A stretch of DNA of 64,000 bases from positions 5,505,294 through 5,569,293 of the forward strand of contig NC_020168.2 in assembly GCF_000224145.3 (NCBI RefSeq), written 5' to 3'. The position numbers and the translations under genes are program-made. Below are positions 1 through 11,700 of this stretch, piece after piece (within the stretch, counting starts at the first letter, position 1; each line of letters starts with the position of its first letter). This stretch comes from Ciona intestinalis (lineage: Eukaryota > Chordata > Ascidiacea > Phlebobranchia > Cionidae). The notes under the pieces are model-generated. The model ran no database searches. It saw only the letters and a list, made by a program, of their open reading frames with translations, and was not told the DNA's origin.

Positions 1-2295
1 AAAAACTTTGAAGTCTAAAATAAATCTAAAAATCAGTTTTAAATCACCATTTTGAACTTCATTGCATTTCCTCCAGTGAGCATGCAACACAACATCAGTG
101 TGCCCTGTATAAGTGATGACAGGCTGACTTGTTTCCTCTAAACTCCACAAAGAAATCGGAGTCTCGCGGAAATTAACAATCCCTGTTGAAAGGATTCCGT
201 TTCCAAATGGCTGAAACAACAAAAAAGTCATTTGATAAAATATAGAAGCATAACATTGTCTTTATTTTTTTTTCACTCACCGTGTATTTTGCTTTCCACA
301 CCGGTTTCCCCACGTTGATAGTTTCCTCTGGTGACCGGGGTTCCTCTCTTGTGTTCCAGAAGCGAATGTTGGAATCTTGGCTCGAGGAAGACAGCATGTG
401 CTCCTCTGATCTGCTCCAATCCAGGGAATAGATCTTAGAGAGGTGGGCAGTGATGTGCTGGACCGCTATTTTACAGTTCTGTAAAATATAAAAGGAATGA
501 GTGAATGTAACTTGCTTTAAACCTGGAGAACAACAGTTGTAATTACACAGGGGTTCACCTGGCGCCCGTTTACGAGTTACCATGTACCTAACTTATGTTA
601 CTTTTATCTTTGGTGTGTTTTCCTAATATATGGCTTACAATTTACACAACCAATTAGTGACCACTGGGTTGGTATGTAACTTTAACCTTCCATGGTGGGG
701 CGACGACAGTTGTTATAACACGGGTGCCCTAATTAATAAACCTTGTGGTGCATACTCGCATATGTAACTTTGTGAGTGATTTATTTATGTTTTGATCACA
801 ATTAGTCAATATTTTTAAATTTTTATTGTCTTACTAGTGCAAAAATATTAAAATCACTGGCTTTTACAAAACAATCATAATATCTTACCCTGGAATCCCA
901 TATTCGAATATTCCCATCATGGGAAGAAGCGAAACAATATGGATTCAATCGGTTCCATTTTACTTGACTTGCACCAACTAAATATAAAATTTTTCTGACG
1001 ATAAAATTTTTAAATATAATATTATATGGTATATAACAGGGTGGGGAAGATGGGACACCTTTTGCACACAATATCCAAACATGTGCCTGTGTTTTAACCA
1101 ATTAACAACGATTTATGGCAATGGTGAGAATACGGTTTTATAACAATTTTTTACTAGTGCCTTTTTATCAGGCTTTTCTTAGCTACATTATTTTTGTAAT
1201 TTTTTATGCTAAAGCCATCAAAACATTTATTTCTTTGTTTTAAATTCATTTATATTTCAATTGTATCATGCTTTTCTTACCCACACTTGAAGTGCAAAGT
1301 TTACATCGTTTAGTTTCTCTCATATCCCACACGTATATATAACCATCCAACGAGCATGTTGCCAATATATTGGGCTCAGTAAACGACCAGTCGGCATCAC
1401 TGATTGACCTCATGTGACCTTGCAGTGTTGCCAATTTCTTGCAAGAATTTTCCTCATATTGCCACAGGTCGGTCCACTGGTTGTACTGGATAAGAAAGGT
1501 TATAAAAAAAATTATTATAAACTTATTTATGCTGGCATGGTGGCAGTCGTTATAATACGGGTACAATGTTTCAAACACCTCGTGCTCGGTTAACATTTTA
1601 ATCATACTGTCAACTTCTTTCATGAACTAAACGGTTTAAAATTATATAAAAATAAAGTCGTAAAAAATTACAAACATTTTTTTGTACTAAACCCTGTACT
1701 AAAAATATATGTATATATTATCTTACTTACTGTAGTAAGAAAATATTTCTGGTTTGCTGTCGTTGGATTCCACAAGACGTGACTAACATCCCATTTATTA
1801 CGGAGATTAACTCTTTCAATCACTCGGTTCGGTTCCGTAAGGTCGATCAAAGTGAGGTAACGACGGGATGCCAACATTGCTAGCTTGTGGGTGGCATCCA
1901 CGGACATCGAACCCGGCTGATGAAATAAAGATTTTATTTATTAAGAATTGCAAAAGACGTAGTGGGCTAATTATGGTCTAAACCCCATACACATATGAAA
2001 AGACTGGTACAGTGGGGACGTTTAAGTCGTAAAACAACAATTATAACATTCTTATTAAAAACTGTTCACAAATAATTTCTATAAATTAATAATTTCTAAG
2101 TATGGGTATTTATTGGTAGTAATGACTTTTTAAGCCATAAAACAGCAAATAAAACATTCTTATTTTAATACTGTTTACAAATAATGACTAAAAGTACATG
2201 AATTAAAAAAAACGAATTTAAAAAAATACCATTTACTCACTAACCTGTATATTGGGATGGGAGGCAATAAGCACGGCATTATTTCTTTCCTCCAT
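1..2295 (-). CDS. WDR59: WDR59, GATOR2 WD-repeat subunit (5' part, continues past left edge)
   Basis: N-terminal beta-propeller of WDR59, a GATOR2 subunit that relieves GATOR1 inhibition of mTORC1 at the lysosome. Exons read on the minus strand are 2245-2295, 1731-1916, 1281-1485, 889-977, 281-478 and one starting at 210 that runs towards the window edge; all join in phase across GT-AG introns. The peptide starts MEERNNAVLIASHP and carries motifs diagnostic for WDR59: SMSVDATHKLAMLASRRYL, KWDVSHVLWNP, LQGHMRSISDADW, GASQVKWN, SSHDGNIRIWDSR, AHLSKIYSLDW, SSSQDSNIRFWN and PVWKAKYT. About five WD blades are visible. The last exon reads PFGNGILSTGIVNF, then a GHTDVVLHAHWRK blade. The RWD and C-terminal RING parts would lie outside the window. 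The start is the first ATG of the exon that splices cleanly to the conserved second exon. Identification is firm; the 3' end of the last visible exon is not fixed. Confidence 0.93.
505..800. mobile_element. Degenerate SINE fragments in WDR59 intron
   Basis: This intronic stretch contains pieces of the SINE seen almost complete at 24910-25289: an ACAGTTGTAATTACAC / ACAGTTGTTATAACACGGGT block (twice), TTACGAGTTACCATGTA, and AATTAGTGACCACTGGGTTG. The order suggests two nested or tandem decayed copies. Further short fragments of the same family lie at about 1525-1600, 3585-3630 and 7318-7395 in the neighbouring introns. Confidence 0.6.
1036..1150. mobile_element. Partial GATGGGACACC MITE
   Basis: One half of the ~200 bp MITE whose full copies are at 23251-23452 and 53305-53505. 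It keeps the outer end GGTGGGGAAGATGGGACACC and the internal AACAATTAACAACG and ATACGGTTTTATAA blocks, in WDR59 intron 4. The other end is missing. Confidence 0.6.
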
Positions 2296-2994
2296 CGTTT
2301 TGACTCCAACACCAACCACAATATATTATCTTATTACACTTAAATACTTACATAATTATTTCTGCAGAATATGAAAGTATTTAGGTTCACATGTAAAATT
2401 AATTTTTTTCCACAATTACATAAATATGACACAGTACAATATGCAAATAGAATAAACAGAATAAAAAAGCATTATTTATGTGTGTAAAAATCAAATAGTA
2501 TTTTGCATCTACTTTTTTAATTTAATGACATATATTGGTGTGTCGTTAAAAAGCTGGGCCATAAAACTTTTACTAATAATTACTTATGATTAAGATTGCC
2601 ATGATTTATATAAATTTGCAAAGTTTAAATTCGTATAGTATGGTTCGGTGCTACAAACATGCGCAGAAGTCGTACTGCGCTGAGATAGTACAAGGAGTAA
2701 TAGCATGCAATTGTTTTAACGTTAACCCCTTAACTGCCGTAGTCGCATTTATGACCATTAAGGCAAGGTTGATGACGTCATCAAAAAAATATAATGTTGA
2801 AAACAATTTCATACTTGACAACTTTCTATAGCATGTTTTGCTCTAACTGCTATAGTTTGGTTGCAAAATCCAATTAGGTGAGACCTGGTCAAAAGTTAAA
2901 AATCTGAAAGAGGCAGCAGTTAAAGGGTTAAAGATTACCTATTTAAACAGTGTGCTGGACAAAACAAACACAACATAATACAATTTTGCTATAT
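2296..2994. other. WDR59-RABGGTA intergenic region
   Basis: About 700 bp between the WDR59 start and the RABGGTA stop codon; both genes run on the minus strand. It must hold the WDR59 promoter and RABGGTA 3' UTR. The only structure I recognise is the TTAA-flanked inverted-repeat element at 2726-2927. No conserved coding sequence was seen; an 81-codon open frame here overlaps that element. Confidence 0.6.
2726..2927. mobile_element. Non-autonomous piggyBac-like MITE
   Basis: A 202 bp element with imperfect terminal inverted repeats: CCCCTTAACTGCCG at the left, and GCAGCAGTTAAAGGG at the right, which is the reverse complement with one or two differences. Both ends are flanked by TTAA (2722-2725 and 2928-2931), and the ends start with CCC. 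A TTAA target duplication plus C-rich ends is the hallmark of the piggyBac superfamily. There is no transposase frame, so it would be a MITE moved in trans. Confidence 0.6.
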
Positions 2995-5900
2995 TTATGA
3001 TTCATATACTATTTCTACATTGGGTAGAATTTGTAAAAGTGAGTCAATATCTTCCAAGGGAATTCGATTCGATTTTACGGATATTTTCTGCAGAGCAGCG
3101 CATGTGGTCACAGGTTCTAAGGTTTTCAATGATGAGATTTCTAGCAAAGTAAAAATATATGCATTAAATTAGATCATTTAAAAAAATAAAATTAGCAATA
3201 GATTAAATTACTCACTGTTCGAATCAAGGTTTAATAAAACAAGTTTTGTAAGATCCTTTAAACCAGAGATTTCCACAATTTCGTTTTCACTTACATCAAG
3301 TTTCTGCAAGATACAAGAAAAAGTTAAGTTAAAAAAAATTCAAATGAATTAAACCTTAAAACTTTACATACAGTATTGTTAAATGTAAGTATTAGTAAGT
3401 ATAGGATTTTACATTTTTCACTTGTGCTCGCTACAAGTGATAGATTTTTATTTACATCAAGTTTTTATGAGGAGTATTATAATATATTAGAAAATTGATG
3501 ACAAAGTTAAAGATTATTTACAGGTTATGTATATGACATTTAGTTTGTAGTCTAAACTGACAGTCATACAAAAAAACACCCACAAATATGTGTTACTTTG
3601 TGGGTGATTATTTTTTGGGTGATTTTTCTTGAATATGTTCTTACCTGTAAACAGTGTAGAAGTTTGAAGGGAGAGTTGAGACTATGTAGCTGATTATGGG
3701 AAAGATTGAGACTTGTTATGGTGGAGAAAAACTCAAACCGACAAACTCGTGTCAATGCCTACAAGTTGTAAACAAATTCTGAATATGATAAATATTAATC
3801 TGATACTTTTGCTACAGGACATAACAATTTCATTCGTAAAAAAAAATAAAATGTTTCCTCTGCCATACCGTAAGACATCTTGTTTAATTCTTTTAAATCG
3901 AAACATAAAACAAGTCTGTTATGGAAAAAACGTCCATTTGGCCAAAAAATATGCCCAAATAGTCAACACGAAGAGTTAAACTATATACAAAATAATTGTT
4001 AAACCAGGATCATACTCAATTTTATACAACCAGTCATCCCACAATGCATATATCTTAAATATTATGTCGCTGTAAGACCCCTTGTTTACTTGTTTCAAAT
4101 TAAAACGTAAATGATTAAGTCTGTTATGGGAAAAAAAAGAAGAAAAAAATTGGTATATAAAACAACTGATAAAACAGACTCATACACAATATTACGCAAC
4201 CATTAATACACAGTATTACACATTATTACACAATGCATACTTTGCCATGTAGGTCAATACATCTCTGGTGCAAATCAACTGCAGCGATGTGGTCTTCTAT
4301 CACAAACTTTGACATCAGGTCCTGATAATAGCATTGTCTCATACCATCAACTGTACATAACTCATGCAGTGTGTCATGTACTTGTGATGAATAATGGGTG
4401 GGATCAATTGCTCGCATGAGAAGAACCAGAGTCAGCATAACCCCTGAGTGATAAGGTCAATGAAATTTTCAAAATACAGTGTGCTAACATACCCATGAAG
4501 TATTATCAGGCAAAGGAAAATTACTAAAAATTACAAAAACTGTGTGATTGATTTGCTTAATGACAACCATATACATTTCTAAGGTTTCTTATATCTGACT
4601 TATTCATGCACTGTTGATGTACGCCTATTTAAAAACATAAACAAAATTATCCTTACATTTGTTTCCTGGCTCCAAGTCGTTTAATTCCTCGCAAGATTTG
4701 AGTTCTTCAGTGAGCACGGATAATTTTGCGTCGCTTGACGACTGACGGAAGGTCTCGGTGTTCGTCTGGATGCACGAGATCGCTTCGTCCTGTCCTGTCA
4801 TCTCAACCATCAGCTCGGATGATCCGAACTCAACTTTGATTTTGTTTTCTCCGGAAAAGAGATCTTTCTTAGGAAGATCACTTTGCTGGAAAAAATATGA
4901 TTTTGCATCATTTTTAAAAAGAAATTATTTTTAATAAACTTACTGGAAAAAAATAATTTTACATCATTTACAATTCTTTAAAATTACAAACTAACTGCTC
5001 CATGGTTTGCACTGTGGCTCAGTAGTTAGGCACTAGTATCTCAAACTTTTTTCAACAGTGTATTTTTACTGCTGTAGGATCTTACCGAATGTAAAATATA
5101 TGTAAGTACCATAGTACCATTCATACATGTACCTAATACTCACCCATACATGTTGATATTTTCCTTGGTTACATCCTTTCCACACAACAACATGAGGATT
5201 ATCGTTTATATAAACATTTAAACGACTACAGTCTTTTATCTGAGAAAATATAAAAGATCATAAATAAAACTTAAAGTCAATATTCAAACAAAAAAATTGA
5301 AAATCCAAATAAAAGTTATTGAAATATATCAATACAGAAGTACCAAAATTCTTTGGACTAGACCTAAACTTTGGTCAAATATACAGCTGGTAAGAGTTTA
5401 AAACTATTTAAAAAAATATGAAATTGTAAGTTTTGAAATTAGACACACAACTTACTGAAGCAGGCTTCCTTAAAGTGCAAGTAAGTTTGTTGTCTAGAAG
5501 TGAAACATGAAGACTGAGAAGTGACTGCTTTGTTTCACCTGTTGGTAACTTAGTTTTAAATAAAATACAAACACATCTAAAAACAGGTGTTATTTTACTG
5601 ACCTTCTCTAAAAATATGATGTTCCAATGCTATACAATGACATTTTATCATTTTATTTATTTAAATAGTCTATCTTATACTATAGTATTAATTAAACATT
5701 ACATTCGGTATTGGGCCGACTCTAGTGTAAATCCAATGGCTTGTCTCACCTTACCCTTAGTAAATAGAATATAAAAACTTAGATATATTTGAGTTATACG
5801 ATACTCACCTCTTCCTAACAGCCATCGATGATAAAACCAAGCACTTTGATCGTTAGGATCGGTAAAGAAAGCATTTTGTACGAGTTCCAATTCTGTAAGA

Positions 5901-8012
5901 GCACGAGATAATTCAGTTACCAAAAATCACATAATCAAACGAGGAATTCTATGGTTTAAAAACAATAAAGTTACAGCTTTTAAAAATGTCCTGGCTTGAC
6001 CATGGAACAAAAAGGCCACTTAGAGTGTATGGACAAATAATTTGCTGAGATTTGTACTGTTTATTGTTTCTTAAGTAGCCTAGCTTTTATGTTTTATATA
6101 CGCAAGTTACAAAACTAGAGCTTCCAGGTTATAATTTTTTTAGGGTCCAGAGTTTGTTCTTTTTTTTAAAATCTTTATACTATTTTCACCTACCTTCCAG
6201 CAACATTTTCTCTCCGATCCGATTTTTATCACTTGCATCCGGACATTCGATAGGGAGCAACTTGCTCCTATAATGCCAGGATGAATAGTTTGAGAAGTTG
6301 TTCTCGATCAACTTGTGAGTGAATTGGATTTCTTCACCTGGCAGCACTGCAGAGTGTTGCACAACAAATCTTCGGTAATCCCAACAATGGACTGGAAAAT
6401 TTGGAAAATTTAAAAATTAATAAAAAACAAATGATAAGTAACTACATTGCTTCAGGCACGATATAAAGTAGGGTAAGATAAATACAGTTAGCACTTATTC
6501 TCCCAAGACTTATTCTAAAATATTTATATAACTGATAATTTGTAGAATATCAAATTTGACTATCCTTTGATTAAAATTTATTATATATATATATATATAT
6601 AAACAATTTTTATAAAACTTACAATTTCTATCGTCAAACTGCAGAAACAAATCACAAAGTTGAAGTTCTTTTTTCCAGTCTGGATCGGACATTGTTAGAA
6701 GGACAAAACATCTGTTGAAACAGTCCTAATCAAAATTTAGTGGCCTACAATTAAAAAAAAGCAGGATACAGTTTACATGATAAAAAATGAGAAATCGTCT
6801 GTATCCGAATACATGAAGAAAAATGAGAACTCCTGTGCATTCGTACACATGAGAAAAAATTAAAAATCTTGTATATCGTATACGTATTGCAGCGTATACA
6901 TAAGAAAAAAATTGAAAAATCTCATGTACCCATATATAAAATTTAAAGTCTCACCTTTGGTTCCAGCAACTATATGACTTTGGATTATTTTTCAAACAGT
7001 TTTGAAGAAAACTTAGTTCATCTTGAAAACATTTCAGCAATTCATCAGATGTTCTGTTAGAAATAAAAATAAAGGTCACACAAAATACTTTTACTGCTGT
7101 ACCGTTAACTGAAAGCATTGTACAGTGTTGAGTAAAAGGTTTTTAAACAAGTTTTAAAGAAATTTTGTTATTTTTTGTTAATTTTTTTTCCCACTACCAA
7201 ATTTGACTGACATAATGTTTTGTTTTATTTATTAAAATATGAATATTTATATTTTTCATTTATATATATTTATTTTTTTATTTCCTAATGGTTAACAATT
7301 GTTTGCATTACATACTGGCTGAGTGTAACTCCCATGCCGGGAAAACTACAGTCGTTATAACACAGATGTTCGTGTTGCTACTTCACTTTACTTAATTTGT
7401 AAACAAAACAAAAATTCTATTTACTTTGTATTTTTAAAGTGAAGAAATGCATTTTTTCTGTAATTCCAGATGGTATAGTAATCAGAGTTTGCAGCCAATA
7501 TTTCCTGTGTAATATAAAGTCCTTCTGGATCATATTCTTTGCTGTGTATCTGGATAATAACATATTATAGTTTAGTAATTTGACACAAAATGTTAGAATG
7601 ATGACAGTGAGGATATTTATAAGAAAACTTTTGGATTTGCAGTGTACAACCATATTTTTGGGTAAATTTTCATGCCAATGTATATTAGCAATTAATAAAA
7701 AAATATAAGAAAACGAAACACCACAGAAATACTTCAAAATACCAAAACTACAGAATAGGTTACACAACCAAACCTTTTTAAAAGCAGCAGCGAGTGCTCC
7801 TTGAAATAATTTCAATTTTTTCTGTCGTTTTATTCTTTTCTCTTCTTCTTGTACTGCAGTTGTTTTCACTTTTAAACGTCCATGCTGTTTAGAATTGAAA
7901 GACAGTTTAAAATCATTCAACAGAAAATATAAAAAACCACAACAGGTTTATAAACAATTGGACTACACTACACTGACCACAAAATAAAATTTCACAGCAA
8001 ATAACTCACCAT
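2995..8012 (-). CDS. RABGGTA: RABGGTA, Rab geranylgeranyl transferase subunit alpha
   Basis: Alpha subunit of the cytosolic Rab prenyltransferase (GGTase-II), which with the beta subunit and REP adds geranylgeranyl groups to Rab C-termini. Minus-strand exons: 8010-8012 (ATG only), 7774-7884, 7425-7549, 6955-7053, 6623-6711, 6194-6391, 5703-5892, 5456-5576, 5144-5239, 4657-4885, 4241-4443, 3645-3758, 3216-3303, 2995-3140. All junctions are in phase, giving about 603 aa (human protein is slightly shorter). The N-terminus MHGRLKVKT matches the vertebrate protein exactly. PFTA repeats show [36 protein letters not shown] and [21 protein letters not shown] middle domain (LLSLHVSLL...NPHVVVWKG) and C-terminal leucine-rich repeats ([28 protein letters not shown]) follow. 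Oddities: the start codon alone forms the coding part of exon 1, and an 18-codon insert after WLLGR looks like a mis-framed tiny intron (see findings). Confidence 0.93.
6578..6602. repeat. (TA)n microsatellite
   Basis: A run of about ten TA dinucleotides in a RABGGTA intron, just downstream (in gene sense) of the exon at 6623-6711. It is simple sequence with no other visible role. Confidence 0.8.
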
Positions 8013-8725
8013 TGCGATGGCTTTCTATGCTCCCACAAACGTTTTTGCTTTAAAAAGATGAATTTATTTCGTCAACTTTGTGCTATTGCTGTACAATTTA
8101 TTAATACTGACGTGCATTGTAAACGCTTTTGATTACGTGAATACGATGCACGTCTCGAGTCGAACGATTTCTACGAAGTTAAATATAATCAAACACTAAA
8201 GTGTCTTATCACAACCGATATAATAAATACTAAATAGTTAGATTTCCGTATAATCTTATTCTATAAACATACGTTTAGCTTGGTTTAGGTATCTAAGCTA
8301 TGTTTATATAGTAATGAAGATTTCAGATTTCCATTTGGCAGCTGACTCAAAATACCCTAACTTGAAAATGCCAGAGACCCCACACAATACAGCATAGAAA
8401 TAATATATATTTTGGAACAAACTGCAAACACATACGATAAAAATTTGAGCATATAACATTAATAGCGAACTAAATCATATTCTGTGTAAAATTCAATGAT
8501 TATATTTACAATGAAATATACATGCAACCATTCAACCCTGAACGTTTGGCACAAAATGACATGGTCACAATCAATACACCTAAAGATGATAAAATGTTGC
8601 TGTGGCCTTTAACTGTTTCAGCAGCATTTAAATTTTTAAAGCTACGTTTAGGTCATATTTTTCCTCCACTACTACAAACACACTATTTCTGGTAGAGCTG
8701 TTACGGTAAAATATAAAATAAGTTT
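8013..8725. other. RABGGTA upstream / CEP112 3' flank
   Basis: About 710 bp between the RABGGTA start codon and the CEP112 stop codon, both genes on the minus strand. It would include RABGGTA 5' UTR and promoter and CEP112 3' UTR. I see no conserved frame, repeat family member or strong inverted repeat in it. Confidence 0.5.
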
Positions 8726-11700
8726 CTACAATCGAAGTGACGAACGTGTTGAGTTAAGTGTGTTATCAAAATCAGCGTCTTCGCTTAAAACATTTACTCT
8801 CTGCTGCAAAGACTTCACCTGTAATGCATAAATATTGTATATGCGGCATTTTCACATTTTACACAACCTCAATTTTGGCACCGGTGAAGAGTATGTTACA
8901 GATTAGGGTGGTGGAAAGTGTTAGAGGTTGGTGGTTAGGGGTTATCAGTTAAACTGTTAGAAGTTGGTGGGTATATGGATTAGCAGATAATGTAGGGGAA
9001 GGATTCTTCACTAGCACCCAAATTTTATAAAAATTTACATTTTTGTAAAATTTCACACAGATAAATCGTAAATAAATTTGTACCTGTGATCGCAAGCAAC
9101 TTATAGTTTGTTCTAAATCTTGTTTGAGAGATTTTGGAAGAGTTTCGTTCAGTCTTTCTTCACATTTTAACTTTACTTTGATCAGCTGTATAGAAAACAC
9201 TATAAAGAGAAAGTAACATTATATAAAAATCCANNNNNNNNNNNNNNNNNNNNNNNNNNNNNNNNNNNNNNNNNNNNNNNNNNGCATTTAAACTTGTAGC
9301 CAAAAAATAACAAAGTTGTGAATGTTCTATTAACTAGGTATTCAAACATGTGGATCTATGCTCACCTCATCTCTTAGATCGTATTCAAGTTTATGAGAAT
9401 CTCTTTGAATAACATGAAGCTTGTCACGTTCAGATTCCAACTCATTCTGTAGATTCTGTTTTATGAAACAACATGTTTCAACATTAGGTTAACCATAGGG
9501 TATTAAACAAATATTAAAAAAATATTACAGAGATTTAGAAATTTATGCCTTTTATTAATTATAGATTTTTAATAATAATTATTTTAAAAAGTTTTGTCAG
9601 TTTGAAAATCAGCCATTTTTTAAATTTCAAAAACTTTTTTTTATTAATTTTTAAAACATATTTAAAAATACTAAGAAAAAACATAACAAACACATTTGCA
9701 AATCCACCCACCACCACAGTTGAATGATGTTGCATCTTCAACCTCATCAAATCATCCTCTCTCCTCTTCTGTTCGTCCAGCATCTGATCCTCCACCTCTT
9801 TCTTCACGGACATCAACGTCTCCCGCATCTCCTGCTCCTTCCTCTGTGCCTCCGCGATCCGATCATGAGATCGATCCAATCGCTGACGATGATCATGCTC
9901 AAGTTGATCAAGCCTCGTCTTCGTCTGGGATAAAACGAAATAAAAACTTCTCTTATGCTAATGCAACTTTCAAAAATTCACATAAAAAAGTTTGCACCAG
10001 AACCTAAAAGTCTTTTGTAAAATATATAAGAAAAAAAGCAAAACATAATTGAATCTTAAAATATACAGTGCAGAGCATTATCCACTAAATGATAAAACGC
10101 GATTAAAAAAAAACTTGCGATTGCATAAAAAAACCTATTGCCACCAAAATTATCGCCACACACCTTCTGTGCTTGTCTTTCAAGTTCAGCAGCGTGTTGT
10201 TGATGCATCTCCATCCGCTGTCGATCTATCTCAGCTTCCAACCTCGAAACCACTGAGTCATGTTCCTTCGTTGATTTCTGTCTCTCTTCCTCCCTCAAGA
10301 GGCCAAGTTCGACGAGCTGCTGCCGACGAAGAGAGTTAGAGTTCACGACCTCTTCTCGAAGGTCACGAATTTGAGATTCAAGATTTGCTATAGCCTAAAA
10401 TGGAAAAATTACAAAATTTTAGTTTAGCTGGTGTGAAACTTCTATTATTTATGGGAAACTTATTATTTTGATAAAGTTTTTCATGGCGGTTCTTTCATAT
10501 ACAAACATTTCACACACTCTAATTTTAAAACTAGCAAATTAGCAAGAAATTAGTGATTTTTTATCTTAAAAGGGAAAACAGGTCAGTGACTCCTAAAGTT
10601 GAAAACCTATGTCTGCAGATCTTTTTTACCAATCTACAAATGTTGGCATGATTATCATCACCTCCTGGTGTTGCAACTTCCGCTCTTCTGCGATCCTCTC
10701 CTGCTCCTCCAAAGACTCCCTCAACCTCGCTTCCGACTGTGAGAGCTGATGCTCGTAATCCCGGACCACTTTTTCATGCTCGGATGTTGCTCTCTGATGA
10801 TCCACCTCCTTTTCATGCTCCTGCATCAATCGCTGACGATTCAACTAAGGAAAAAGAATAATCCAAATTTTGAACAACTGAAAATTCAAAGTTATGATTT
10901 GACTGAAAAAAAGATTTATAAAAAAATTAAACAACTAAAATTTTTAAAAATTAATGAATACATAAAAAAAGTGAATTCAGAAAAAAATTGAACTTAAAAA
11001 AATCAAGTTCAAAAACTTTTTAACATTTTTTGTCTAACATTTAAGAAAAAGGCAAAGGAGTTCCCACCTCATCATTATGAGCTTCTTTCAACTCCGAGAT
11101 TTGTTTCCTAAACTCCTCCTGAAGTTTCTCTCTCGTCACCTGGCTCTTTTCAAGATCTCTTTCCATTCTTTCAAGTTGATTCCTCATATCAGCGTAAACT
11201 TTTTGTTGTGCCTCATTTACCTGAAGTTGGAATGAAATTAACTTATTTAGCCTTAAGTGGCCGAAAAACAACGGTCCTTACAAGGACGTTCTGTTTGGTA
11301 CACCTTGTTCCAGCTTAGGTGTCACCAGGTATGTAACTTTGTGTGAATATTTTTTTATTGTATATGGCTGATAATTTAGTCAACCCATCAGTAATCGCTG
11401 GGTTGTAGCAATCATGGTTAAATGCCTTTCCAGAAGACACATTTTCCCACATTGATAGCAGCGAAAAGCCTTGAGCCCATTACCTCTTGGGCGCCCTTTT
11501 CCCTAGAACATCCAATCGAACTTACATGTCTCTTGTAATTATCAATAGCTTGTTCAGCTTGTGTTGAAACTTGTTTCTTCTCCATGCTTTGTTTAACTAT
11601 TTGTTCGTCTTTCTCTCTGGAATGATAAACATAACACCATCAAAAACTTTTAGGTTTCAACCCATAAGCGTATTACTAACATTCTGATAACTGTTTATGT

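Noticed and set aside
2586-2831. 81-codon plus-strand frame
   Set aside because: It overlaps the piggyBac-like MITE and shows no similarity to a transposase or host protein.
7417-7920. 167-codon continuous minus-strand frame in RABGGTA
   Set aside because: It reads through a clear GT-AG intron between the exons at 7774-7884 and 7425-7549; the spliced product keeps family homology and the read-through segment does not.
9696-10339. Plus-strand Ser/Pro/Leu-rich open frames
   Set aside because: They are the reverse of charged coiled-coil exons of CEP112 (E, K and Q codons read as L, S and F), and have no splice or homology support.
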